The notes under the pieces are model-generated. The model worked only from the letters and a program-made list of their open reading frames with translations. It had not been told where the DNA came from and did no database searches. Made by a program: the position numbers and the translations under genes. From Alteriqipengyuania bathyomarina_B (GTDB lineage: Bacteria > Pseudomonadota > Alphaproteobacteria > Sphingomonadales > Sphingomonadaceae): a stretch of DNA of 64,000 nt. Of this stretch, positions 53,543 to 61,624 are shown piece after piece (the stretch's first letter is position 1; each line of letters starts with the position of its first letter). The DNA lies in NCBI RefSeq assembly GCF_038594605.1, contig NZ_JBCFZM010000002.1:62001-126000 (forward strand), read 5' to 3'.

Positions 53543-54283
53543 CTAGAGGAAGCGGCGCAGCGGGATCGGGGCGTTGGCGGGCGGGCCTTCGACCGGGTCC
53601 GGGTCCGGCTCGCCGTCGGGCGCAGAGGGCGGGTCGGCGCCCTTGCCCGGCGCCACCGGATCGGTCGGCACGCGGCTGGCGGGGCCGACTCCTTCGAGCA
53701 GCTCCATCAGCCGGGTCGGCGGCAGCGGGCGTTCGAAGCGGATGCCGGTGATGCCGTCCTCGGTCCGTACGACGCTGGCATTGTGCAGCGCCTGGCCGCC
53801 CAGCTCGATCGTGCACAGCGTGCCGGGGGCGATGCCCTCCAGCCCCGTCACCGCGATCCCGGACATGGAGATATTGTGCATCTCCGCCCAGCAGCCCGTG
53901 CAGCCCGACCAGATGCGCACCTGCAGGCGTGCGGGGACGCGCGTGGCGCGCGGGCGGGGCACCTCGATCTTGTGCGCGGGGCCGGAAAGGTTGGCGACGC
54001 CGATGCGGTTGCCATCGACCCACGCGACCCGCGCCTCGACCGGGTCGATCCCGTCCCACCAGTAGGTGACGTGCGTGCCGGGATCGACGTCCAGCAGCGC
54101 CTCGAACATCGCGCCGCCGTTGCTCATGTTGCGCAGGATGGCGGGGTGCGCGACGCCGTCGAGCATCACGCAGCAGGTGCGGAAGGTCGCGATCTGGCGC
54201 TCGTTCTCGCGCCGATCGGCGGGCGGCGGCGTGGGGGAAGAATCCCGATGCGGAAAATCCACGATGTTGACCGGCTTCGACAT
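53543..54283 (-). CDS. Protein with two PilZ-like domains
   Basis: A 246-aa cytosolic protein, probably a c-di-GMP effector. The first PilZ-like domain lies at about residues 25-100 (RRENERQIATFRTCCVML ... LRNMSNGGAMFEALL) and the second at about 108-200 (RATRVPARLQVRIWSGCTG ... MHNISMSGIAVTGLEGI). The second has both the Arg-rich entry and an NISxSG turn; the first has NMSNGG. The Pro/Asp-rich tail is low-complexity. The ATG at 54283 (MSKPVNIVDFPHRD) was chosen over a long upstream frame lacking homology. A partner for the GGDEF-EAL protein at 7284 is possible but unproved. Confidence 0.8.
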   Translation of the reverse strand: MSKPVNIVDFPHRDSSPTPPPADRRENERQIATFRTCCVMLDGVAHPAILRNMSNGGAMFEALLDVDPGTHVTYWWDGIDPVEARVAWVDGNRIGVANLSGPAHKIEVPRPRATRVPARLQVRIWSGCTGCWAEMHNISMSGIAVTGLEGIAPGTLCTIELGGQALHNASVVRTEDGITGIRFERPLPPTRLMELLEGVGPASRVPTDPVAPGKGADPPSAPDGEPDPDPVEGPPANAPIPLRRFL

Positions 54284-54423
54284 TCTTGCGCAAGGCCCCG
54301 AGTGTTGCTCCGGGTCCCGGCTTAGGCAGAACATCCCTACCGATTCATGTGCGAGGATGGTTAATGGCGCGGTAGGAAGTGCGATTTCCGCCGGGGAATC
54401 CTGCCGCGAAGCTCGGCAGGGGC

Positions 54424-55239
54424 TCAGAGCGTTGTCTTGAGGTAGTCGACCAGCGCGCGGACCTTCTTCTGACGCCACTGCGGCGGCGGGGCGAGCAGCC
54501 AGTAGGATCGGCGACCGTCCTCGGGCCCCTGCGCAACCGCGACCGTGCCCGCCGCGATGGCTTCGGCGGCGAGCGCATGCGGCACCCGCGCGGCGCCCAT
54601 CCCCGCGACCACGCAGGCGAGCGCCTGCCCCGCGCTGCCAACCGCGATGCACGGTTCGCCCGCGGCCTCGGCCCCTTCGTCCCGCCCATCCCCGGGCCAG
54701 CCGATCGTGCGGCCCTCAGCCTGCGGCGCGTTCTTCGGCGCCACGGTGACCCACTCGGGCCGGGTCAGCTGTTCGCCGGGGCAGTCGCCCGGCCCCTCCG
54801 CCAGCCAGATCGCGAGGTCGAGATTGGCTTCGGAGAAATCCGCCTTCTCCCGCTCGCGCAGCTGGAAGCGCACCCCGGGCTGCCCGGCCTGAAACGCGGC
54901 GAGGCGCGGGGCGAGCCAGTGTTCGAGGATCCCGCGCGGGGCGGCAATGGCATAGCGATCGACCGACTGGCCCGCCTGCATCGCCGCCACGCTTTCCTCG
55001 AACCGCAGGAAGCCGTCGCGCAGCGCGTCGAGCCCCGCGTGCCCTTCCTCGGTCAGCTCCAGCCCCTTGCTCGTCCGGCGGAACAGCACCGTGCCGAGAT
55101 GATCCTCGAGCGCGCGGATCTGCTGGCCCACGGCAGCCGGCGTCACCGCCAGCTCGTCCGCCGCCTTGGTGAAGGAGAGGTGCCGCGCGGCAGCATCGTA
55201 GACGCGAAGGGCGTTGAGGGGCAGGAGCGTGCGCTTCAT
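54424..55239 (-). CDS. LysR-family transcriptional regulator (GcvA-like)
   Basis: A 271-aa regulator. The winged helix-turn-helix at residues 5-65 reads LNALRVYDAAARHLSFTKAA and DELAVTPAAVGQQIRALEDH, closest in style to GcvA/AmpR. A LysR substrate-binding domain follows from about 90. Usually such regulators control a divergent neighbour, but the region to its right (55240-55582) holds no gene, so the target is unclear. The ATG at 55239 was chosen because the family starts only a few residues before LNALR. Confidence 0.92.
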   Translation of the reverse strand: MKRTLLPLNALRVYDAAARHLSFTKAADELAVTPAAVGQQIRALEDHLGTVLFRRTSKGLELTEEGHAGLDALRDGFLRFEESVAAMQAGQSVDRYAIAAPRGILEHWLAPRLAAFQAGQPGVRFQLREREKADFSEANLDLAIWLAEGPGDCPGEQLTRPEWVTVAPKNAPQAEGRTIGWPGDGRDEGAEAAGEPCIAVGSAGQALACVVAGMGAARVPHALAAEAIAAGTVAVAQGPEDGRRSYWLLAPPPQWRQKKVRALVDYLKTTL

Positions 55240-55582
55240 ATCGCGCCAACCGCTAGCCAGCGAGGGCGCGTGCGGCAAGCCGGGTTACGCGAACGGGGCG
55301 CCCGGGCTGCGCGAGAGCGCGAACCCGGAGCTTGCCGAAGGACATCGATTCAGCGCGCGCTATTGCGAACTGTGGGGTGTGAGCAGCCTCTCGATACCCG
55401 CGCTCCGCGCGGCGGCTTCTGGGCCGGTAGCGGCCTGACCGGTTTAAGGCGCGACAATGGGCAAAGCTGCCGTTCGGTGGTGCAGATGCCTTAGTCAGCA
55501 GCTCCCCACGACGGTGGTACGGTTTTGCGAGGCAGCTGCCCCAAGGCGGTCGACCAGCGCCGTTGGCCGACTGCTTAATGCA
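55240..55582. other. Intergenic region between the LysR and recombinase genes
   Basis: About 340 bases without a supportable gene. It contains low-complexity GC-rich sequence next to the LysR gene and a mixed-composition stretch near the end of the recombinase gene. The segment GAACCCGGAGCTTGCCGAAG near 55321 may be a degenerate dispersed repeat. Confidence 0.4.
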
Positions 55583-56215
55583 TCAAATTTCGGTGCGCTC
55601 TGCCAAGAGCAAGGCGTCTTCGACATCGACGCCGAGATAGCGAACCGTGTTCTCGATCTTGCTGTGGCCCAGCAAAATCTGGATAGCACGAATATTGCCG
55701 GTGGCCCGATAGATCATCGCCGCTTTTGTCTGGCGAAGCGAGTGCGTCCCGTATTCGGACTTCCGAAGCCCGATTGCAGTCACCCATTCATCGACGAGGC
55801 GGGCATACTGGCGCGTGCTCATGTGCCTCGCAGGATCGACGCGGCTGGGGAAGAGATAATCGCCCGTTGAACCGCCCCGTCGCTCCAGCCAAGCTAGTAG
55901 TGTCGCTCGCACATCGGCAGTAATCTCAAACTGCACCGGTCGACTGGTCTTTTGCTGAATGACAATCGCACGATTGCGGATGTCAGCGCCGGCAACCACG
56001 TCGCCAATCTTGATCTTCACCAGATCGCAGCCGCGTAACTTGCTGTCGATGGCGAGATCGAAGAGAGCCTTATCCCTCAATCGGCCTTCGCGATCGAGGT
56101 GGAAGCGAATTGCCCATATCTGCTTCTGCGTTAGCGGTCGCTTCGTTCCAACATTCTTACCAGCGTTCCATGCCACACGTCCCTGAATGGCAGAGTCAAA
56201 TCGTGAATATCCCAT
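55583..56215 (-). CDS. Small tyrosine recombinase / integrase
   Basis: A 210-aa site-specific recombinase consisting almost only of the catalytic domain. Catalytic residues are Arg in DSKLRGCDLVKI near residue 60, Lys in VIQQKTSRPVQF near 89, HSLRQTK (HxxR) near 160, His in LLGHSKIENT near 182 and the Tyr nucleophile in VRYLGVD near 193. The N-terminal core-binding domain of typical phage integrases is lacking. The ATG at 56215 has AAGGAG seven bases upstream, within a palindrome (56223-56248). Composition is less GC-rich than its neighbours, which fits a mobile origin; no element boundaries were identified. Confidence 0.92.
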   Translation of the reverse strand: MGYSRFDSAIQGRVAWNAGKNVGTKRPLTQKQIWAIRFHLDREGRLRDKALFDLAIDSKLRGCDLVKIKIGDVVAGADIRNRAIVIQQKTSRPVQFEITADVRATLLAWLERRGGSTGDYLFPSRVDPARHMSTRQYARLVDEWVTAIGLRKSEYGTHSLRQTKAAMIYRATGNIRAIQILLGHSKIENTVRYLGVDVEDALLLAERTEI

Positions 56216-56222
56216 CGTTCAT

Positions 56223-56248
56223 CTCCTTGGCCGATATTAGCCAAGGAG
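56223..56248. promoter_or_regulatory. Palindrome at the recombinase start: candidate core site or operator
   Basis: Perfect 9-bp arms CTCCTTGGC (56223-56231) and GCCAAGGAG (56240-56248) around the 8-base CGATATTA. The left arm contains the Shine-Dalgarno of the recombinase gene. Inverted arms with a 6-8-base middle are the layout of tyrosine-recombinase core sites; it could also be a repressor site or an SD-masking hairpin. Confidence 0.6.
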
Positions 56249-56552
56249 GTAACGCTGAGAGTGGCGCCATTTTGGGCCGGAGCGAACAGTCTGGCTTCAG
56301 GTGGTCAGCACGTAAGGCTTCTTACCCGACTTGACACATGCCCGAACCCCAATGCCAAATTCGACGAGTTCATCCGTCGCCGCTGGACGAAGGCTGTGTG
56401 CCATCGCTGGTTGGCATCGATCGCCAGGTCGCGGGAAGGGTATCGAAAGCCCTTCCTGCTCAAAGCGGCACGTGATGGGCCGTTTGTCTTGGCACGGGAA
56501 CATCGCTCTTCGCCCCGGTGTTAACGACAATAGTGGTTACCGATTGGAATTG
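56249..56552. other. Intergenic region between the recombinase and MBL-fold genes
   Basis: About 300 bases with no supported gene. Several short frames cross it on both strands but none has coding character or recognisable sequence. It presumably holds the promoters of the MBL-fold gene (plus) and, with the palindrome at 56223, of the recombinase (minus). Confidence 0.4.
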
Positions 56553-57470
56553 ATGTTGCGCCTCGTTTTTTTGTTTTTCGCCAGTCTGTTCGTTATCGGC
56601 GCTTCCTTCCTCTTCCAGATCCCCGTCGCACACGCGCAGGACCTCGAGGCAAGGGCGATCGAGCAGGTCGATGAAGACCTCTACCGATGGACCGCCGGCC
56701 CCTATCATTCGGTCTTCCTGGTTCACGATGCCGGGATCGTGGTAGGCGACCCGCTCAGCCGGGATGCCGCGTCTTGGCTGCGGACCGAACTCGCCGAGCG
56801 GTTTCCTGGTCTGCCAGTTACGCATGTCATCTATAGCCATAGCCATCCCGATCATGCCTATGGCGGCGAAGCGCTGGATGATGGACGCACGCAATTCATT
56901 GCTCATGAACTGGCCGCACAGACTTGGAAGCTGAATCGCGCCAAGGTTCGCATGCCGGATATCACCTTCGCCGACACCTTCTCGCTGGATCTGCCCGGGG
57001 GCAGTAATGTCGAACTGGCCTACTGGGGCGCGAACAATGGCAAGGGCTCGGTCTCGATGCGCTTTCCCGCGCAGGATGTGCTGCATGTCGTCGACTGGAT
57101 CGTGCTCGGACGCATGCCCTATCAGTCGCTGGATGGATATGACATCCTCGGCATGATCGCATCGACCCGCGCCGTGCTGGCAAGGGTTCCTTTCGAAACA
57201 TTCGTGGGCGGGCATGCGGACATCGGTTCGCGCGAGGACGTGGAGTTCTATCTGGGCTACATCGAAGCGCTGCATGACGGTGTCCTGACCGGCATCATCG
57301 AGGGACGCTCGCTGGAGGAAATCCAGAAAACGATCGATCTGTCGCGCTGGTCATCGCTCAAGCAGTTCGATGCGTGGCGCGACGCGAATGTGGAAGGCGT
57401 CTATCGCCAGCTGATCGACGATCATTATCTCGACATGCGACCGGAGATCGAAGAACCGGCTGTCTCGTAA
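56553..57470 (+). CDS. Exported metallo-beta-lactamase-fold hydrolase
   Basis: A 305-aa periplasmic MBL-fold enzyme. The signal peptide covers about residues 1-28 (FLFFASLFVIGASFLFQIPV ... AHAQD). Metal-binding residues appear complete: HSHPDH (HxHxDH) near 101-106, a His in FIAHEL near 125, Asp in HVVDWI near 187 and His in VGGHAD near 225. The fold is broad (lactamases, glyoxalase II, quorum quenchers, alkylsulfatase-like), and the substrate cannot be told. It converges on the Lrp gene with six bases between stops. I used the ATG at 56553 because it opens the signal peptide. Confidence 0.88.
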   Translation: MLRLVFLFFASLFVIGASFLFQIPVAHAQDLEARAIEQVDEDLYRWTAGPYHSVFLVHDAGIVVGDPLSRDAASWLRTELAERFPGLPVTHVIYSHSHPDHAYGGEALDDGRTQFIAHELAAQTWKLNRAKVRMPDITFADTFSLDLPGGSNVELAYWGANNGKGSVSMRFPAQDVLHVVDWIVLGRMPYQSLDGYDILGMIASTRAVLARVPFETFVGGHADIGSREDVEFYLGYIEALHDGVLTGIIEGRSLEEIQKTIDLSRWSSLKQFDAWRDANVEGVYRQLIDDHYLDMRPEIEEPAVS

Positions 57471-57476
57471 GAGAGA

Positions 57477-57956
57477 CTAGGTTTCCCGGCGCGCTCCACG
57501 AATGGGCAGTTCGGGACCTGACTTGATTTCGCGGAGAACGATCGAGGATTTAAGCGCGGTCACTCCCCCCGTGATGGCGATAAGGCGGTCGATCAGATCC
57601 GCGAGCTCGCCAAGGTCGCTCACGGCCACTTTCAATATCAGGTCGACCTCGCCACTTTGCATGAAGCATTCCAGCACTTGAGGCGTGTCACGTACCCAGC
57701 GCTGAAAAGCGTCGTTCTGATCCCGCGTATGTTCGCGCAAGCCCACCATTATGTGTGCGAGGATCGCGAGACCAAGGCGCTCGCGGCTCAATATCGCCAC
57801 CGTCCGCTCAATATGGCCATCGCTGCGAAGGCGGTCGAGCCGACGCGCACATTGGCTGGCGGAGAGATGCACATGTTCAGCAAGCTTGGCGTTAGTCAGG
57901 CTGGCGTCACGCTGGATCGCATCCAACAGGCGGAGATCATAGGAATCTAAAGTCAC
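57477..57956 (-). CDS. Lrp/AsnC-family transcriptional regulator
   Basis: A 159-aa feast/famine regulator. An N-terminal helix-turn-helix (DLRLLDAIQRDASLTNAKLA, HLSASQCARRLDRLRSDG) is followed by the RAM ligand-binding domain from about residue 65 (ILAHIMVGL, VLECFMQSGEVDLILKVAVS). The GTG start fits the family length. It is divergent from a LysE-type exporter gene 141 bases away, the classical pairing in which an Lrp-type protein senses an amino acid and switches on its exporter. Confidence 0.93.
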   Translation of the reverse strand: MTLDSYDLRLLDAIQRDASLTNAKLAEHVHLSASQCARRLDRLRSDGHIERTVAILSRERLGLAILAHIMVGLREHTRDQNDAFQRWVRDTPQVLECFMQSGEVDLILKVAVSDLGELADLIDRLIAITGGVTALKSSIVLREIKSGPELPIRGARRET

Positions 57957-58097
57957 CTACGCTCCATGCAACAATTTCGCATGGGAATCTATTAATCTGC
58001 GTGTTTGACGCATCTTTCGAGTAATCGACTAGGATAATCGCGGCCTATCACCGGGCGGCTGCACATATCATCGCAGACCCAACCTCAAGGACCTGCC

Positions 58098-58721
58098 ATG
58101 ATAGTGATCCCATCCGACCTTCCCGCCTTCGTAATGGCATCTTTGGTGCTTGCATTTGTGCCGGGGCCCGACCTTGTGTTCGTACTGACCGAATCGATGG
58201 TTCGCGGGCGCAGAGCAGGTCTGTTGGCGACCGCTGGCCTGTGCAGCGGACTGATCGTGCACACCGCCGCCGTCGCACTGGGCGTGGCTGCGCTGGTTCA
58301 GGCATCGCCCACCGCCTTTGCCGCACTGCGCTATCTCGGCGCAGGCTACCTCCTCTACCTTGCCTGGCGGGCCTTCCGCACAGCCAGCATGCCGATAGGA
58401 GAGAAGGAAGCGGGGAGCGTAGTCGACAGAGCAATCTACCGACGTGCCGCCATCATGAACGTAACCAACCCCAAGGTATTGATCTTTTTCCTCGCATTCC
58501 TCCCGCAATTTGCGGAGCCAGCGAGGGGAAATGTGGCAGGGCAAATGATGGTGCTCGGCGCGATCTTCATGGCATGCTCTGCCCTGTGCTTCTCGCTCGT
58601 GTCGTGGATGGCGCATCCCGTCGGTGCCTGGATCAGGCGCGCACCCATGCGCCAGGCCCGCCTGAATCAGGGTGCGGGGCTGATTTTCGTGGCGCTGGCG
58701 GTGAAGCTGGCCTTCATTTGA
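58098..58721 (+). CDS. LysE-family amino acid exporter
   Basis: A 207-aa inner-membrane exporter of the LysE/RhtB family with about six helices. Hallmarks are LAFVPGPDLVFVLTESMVRG near residue 18, GAGYLLYLAWRAFRT near 75 and the NVTNPKVLIFFLAFLPQF block near 120. It probably exports an amino acid or related amine under control of the divergent Lrp-type regulator; the substrate is not evident. The 140-base divergent region should contain its promoter and the Lrp-box. The 218 bases after it hold no gene. Confidence 0.93.
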   Translation: MIVIPSDLPAFVMASLVLAFVPGPDLVFVLTESMVRGRRAGLLATAGLCSGLIVHTAAVALGVAALVQASPTAFAALRYLGAGYLLYLAWRAFRTASMPIGEKEAGSVVDRAIYRRAAIMNVTNPKVLIFFLAFLPQFAEPARGNVAGQMMVLGAIFMACSALCFSLVSWMAHPVGAWIRRAPMRQARLNQGAGLIFVALAVKLAFI

Positions 58722-58939
58722 CACGACGCAGAGGCAATTCCGCTTGGCCGATGGGATAGATGATAGTGCAACAAAGGCCAGTAAAAGCCCTTAACCTGTG
58801 GCGGCGCGACGATGCGTGGCCATAGGTGCCAAACCTACAGACAAAGCGCGCGCAACCTCGCTATGCCGACCCTTTTCGAGTCAGTTGGAGAGCCGGGCAG
58901 CGCCAAATCACGCGCCCGGCCCTCCAACGCAATCCAGCC

Positions 58940-61489
58940 TTAGAAGCTGGTGCGAGCGCCTATAAGGACGACACGGCCGGGCGCGATCGTGGTGGTCGAG
59001 CGATCCGAGTCCTGGTCTTTCAGAACGTTGTCGACCTGGCCGAACACGCTCAGCCAGTCGTTGACCGGCATCTCGCCGCGCAGGTTCAGGCGCCAAAGCG
59101 TCGGAACGTCGACGTAATAGTCTCGCGTCGTGGGCCGATCGGGCTCCAGGCCGTACTGGGCGCGGGTTCTTGCCGCGCCGTCCAGTTGCCGCCGAGGACC
59201 AAGCCAGAATGCGTTTGCACTTACGCTTCCGCCCAGCACCGAAACCGTAGCGGTTACCCCAGCGATAAACTTGGGCACGCTGAGCCGCCGGTCGCCCTCC
59301 TGGTAGAGCGGATCCTCCTCGTCCTGATAGAAGTTGCTGAGTTCCTTGATCCGATTGTCGATGAAGGTCAGGTTGCCGCGAAGGGACAAGGGACCGAAGG
59401 ATGCATTGCCCTCGAATTCCCAGCCCTTGTTCGTGACGACCCCGAAATTCTGATACTGTGCGACCCTTGGACGCAAATCCACTGGCATGATCAGATCGCG
59501 GCCTTCTTCGTCGAAGCGCGTCGCCGACAGGGTGCCGATACCGGCCCACGTGAGATCGAAGCCGGCATCCCAACCAACTTTCCTCTCGGGACCGACATCG
59601 GGATTGGGCAGATAATAGACATTGAAACCATAGCCGCCGTTGATCGCCCTTTCATCGATCGGCGGGCGAACGCTTTCGCCCCATTGTCCGCGCAATTTCA
59701 GGGTGGCAGGCCCCTCGTCGAACACATAGGCAAGCCCCACGCGAGGCTGGAACTGGCTGGTTTCAGAATCGCCCACAAAGCGGATGCCATTGTCCACCCG
59801 GCCTGCCAGCGTCAGGTAGGCCTGGTTGCGAAAACCGAGTTCGGCAATGCCGAAATAGCCGAAATTGTCCCAGCTATCCGCGTGATTATCGACGAACTGG
59901 GCGGTCGACAGGTCGGGCTTCCCATCCACGTAGGTGAACGAATTGATGGAAAATTCCCGGTCCTTGTAGAATACGGCGTCCGCACCCGCCGTCATCTTCA
60001 GGTCGAAATCGCTGCTGATGTCGAGATCGTAAACCGTCGAGTAGCGAAGCGTCCGGCGGGTATAGTCGGTATTCTGGTAATAGTTACGCGTCTCGCTGTA
60101 GCCGCCTTCGTACCCGAAAGACTGCTTGTCCTGACCGAGAGTGACGGTGTGCTGCCAGTTCGGCGCCGCCTCGTAGTTGAGGGTAAGCGCGACCAGCGTC
60201 TCGGTCATCGGGTAGTGGAGGCCCCGTTCCTTATCGCCGGGCTCACGGTAGCGCAGGCAGGACGCGGTGTCCGCGCGGTTCGGCAAGGTGCACGAATAGG
60301 AAAAGTTGGCGGTGTAGAGTTCGCGGGTGTTGTGGAACGCACTCAGGCTGGCAGTGAACGGTCCGCGCCGCGCGCGGATGCCGCCGGAAAATGCCAGGCT
60401 TTCCGAATCGTAGCGCTGCGCCCATTCCCCGATGGACTGATAGCTCGCGCCCAGCCGATAGCCGAGATCGTCGTCACCGCCCGAAAGCTGAACCGAGTGG
60501 TCATGCACGTAGGGCGTGACGCCATCGGGCGTGTAATCGCTGTCCATGACACCGACTGATGCCTTCGCATCGACGCGCAGGCGACCGTCGTTGCTGCCTT
60601 TCTTCGTAACGATCTTCATCAGGCCCGTCGCGCCCTCGGCACCATACATGGTGCCCGCCTGCGGGCCGCGAACGATCTCGATACGCTCGATCGTCTGGGG
60701 GTCGAGGGTCGACAGCAGTGTCGGCCGGGCAAGTTCGACGCCGTCGATGAAAATCTTCATGTAGTCGCCGTTGAGGTCGCTGGTGCCGTAGTTCCAGGAC
60801 GTCTCGCCACGCGTAATGACCTGCGTGGTCCAGTCGTTGAGCCCGGAATTGAGAGCGAACACCCCGGCGAATTCACCCCGAAGCAGGTCGGTCATGTTCC
60901 TGATCTGCTTGCGCTCGATATCCTCGGCGGTGATGATGGATACCGGTGCCGAAGTGCTCCTCTGGGTGCTCAGGGCATTCCCGGTCACGACGATGACATC
61001 GGCGTCCGCGCCGGAAATTTGCGCAATTTCCAAATTGGCGATCGCCCCTTGCGTATCGGAAACGCGTACCGTTCGCTCACCTTCGACGAATCCCGACCGG
61101 CGGAACGAGACGGTATGCTCGCCCGGAGCAACCCCGATGATGCGGTACGTACCATCGGCCTCGCTCTCTGCGGTGTAGCGTGTGCCATCCACCGATACCT
61201 CGACGTCGGCCAGCGCCGTGCCATCGGCCGCGTTCGTAATCCGACCGGAGATCGTGCCCGGGTCGGCAGCGACGGTCTGTGGCCCCTCATCCGACAGCTC
61301 AGCTTGGGATGGGGAGGTTTGCGCGCTGGCGCCCGAAGCGAAAAGCGCCAGCGAGAGCGCCACAATCGAGCACGACACGCCGGTGCGCACTGCGCGACCG
61401 AAAACCGTATCGAGGGCTGTCGCGTGGGCGGCGTTCCTGGCGGCCTTGCGCCGGTTTGAGATATTATTATGTAACGTCAGTTGTGACAA
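58940..61489 (-). CDS. TonB-dependent receptor with carboxypeptidase-like N-domain
   Basis: Outer-membrane receptor of about 849 aa. A signal peptide with a long basic lead (SIVALSLALFASGASAQ) is followed by a CarboxypepD_reg-like beta-sandwich at about residues 75-150 (GTISGRITNAADGTALADVE ... YRIIGVAPGEHTVSFRRSGF), then the plug (VSIITAEDIERKQIRNMTDL ... IFIDGVEL ... IEIVRGPQAGTMYGAEG) and a barrel ending in Phe. No ATG lies before the plug, so I used the TTG at 61489, with GGGGA upstream; the true start is uncertain. The substrate is unknown. It is divergent from the ZnuD-like receptor. Confidence 0.85.
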   Translation of the reverse strand: MSQLTLHNNISNRRKAARNAAHATALDTVFGRAVRTGVSCSIVALSLALFASGASAQTSPSQAELSDEGPQTVAADPGTISGRITNAADGTALADVEVSVDGTRYTAESEADGTYRIIGVAPGEHTVSFRRSGFVEGERTVRVSDTQGAIANLEIAQISGADADVIVVTGNALSTQRSTSAPVSIITAEDIERKQIRNMTDLLRGEFAGVFALNSGLNDWTTQVITRGETSWNYGTSDLNGDYMKIFIDGVELARPTLLSTLDPQTIERIEIVRGPQAGTMYGAEGATGLMKIVTKKGSNDGRLRVDAKASVGVMDSDYTPDGVTPYVHDHSVQLSGGDDDLGYRLGASYQSIGEWAQRYDSESLAFSGGIRARRGPFTASLSAFHNTRELYTANFSYSCTLPNRADTASCLRYREPGDKERGLHYPMTETLVALTLNYEAAPNWQHTVTLGQDKQSFGYEGGYSETRNYYQNTDYTRRTLRYSTVYDLDISSDFDLKMTAGADAVFYKDREFSINSFTYVDGKPDLSTAQFVDNHADSWDNFGYFGIAELGFRNQAYLTLAGRVDNGIRFVGDSETSQFQPRVGLAYVFDEGPATLKLRGQWGESVRPPIDERAINGGYGFNVYYLPNPDVGPERKVGWDAGFDLTWAGIGTLSATRFDEEGRDLIMPVDLRPRVAQYQNFGVVTNKGWEFEGNASFGPLSLRGNLTFIDNRIKELSNFYQDEEDPLYQEGDRRLSVPKFIAGVTATVSVLGGSVSANAFWLGPRRQLDGAARTRAQYGLEPDRPTTRDYYVDVPTLWRLNLRGEMPVNDWLSVFGQVDNVLKDQDSDRSTTTIAPGRVVLIGARTSF

Positions 61490-61624
61490 CGTCGATCCCC
61501 ATTCTGGCTGGTCAGATGCACATTCGCACCGGTCATGTGCATCACATAGCCGGTGAATTGATGGTTGTAATGAGATAACGTCTCCCTTAGGCGGCGCTCT
61601 CCAGCCACACAAGGGATAAATCGA

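Larger units (their letters stand above)
52739..53546 (+). pseudogene. Decayed gene of helix-turn-helix / terminase-small-subunit-like type
   Basis: Pieces of one protein are scattered over three frames. MTVNKRKIPRQATSAVAW and SITPERQR open it in the first frame; FVATLAATGIVTQAAR, then SMEALYRLRAKPGAEGFAGA with WDAALEHGVQRLED lie in a second; PDNALLRFLLRHRLPARY through AGSV in a third. In intact relatives that I recall from sphingomonads these run on continuously. The breaks are a dispersed palindromic repeat inserted after ERQR (near 52893-52912), an extra 37-base stretch near 52968-53005 and a roughly 170-base stretch with 18-bp inverted repeats near 53115-53290. Its stop shares the CTAG sequence with the stop of the PilZ gene. 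Confidence 0.65.

Noticed and set aside
56331..56552. N-terminal extension of the MBL-fold protein
   Set aside because: The extension would precede and destroy the signal peptide; composition is not coding-like.
61565..61580. TTGTAATGAGATAACG as a Zur box for the ZnuD-like gene
   Set aside because: The half-sites match poorly as a palindrome, so I do not claim a regulator site.
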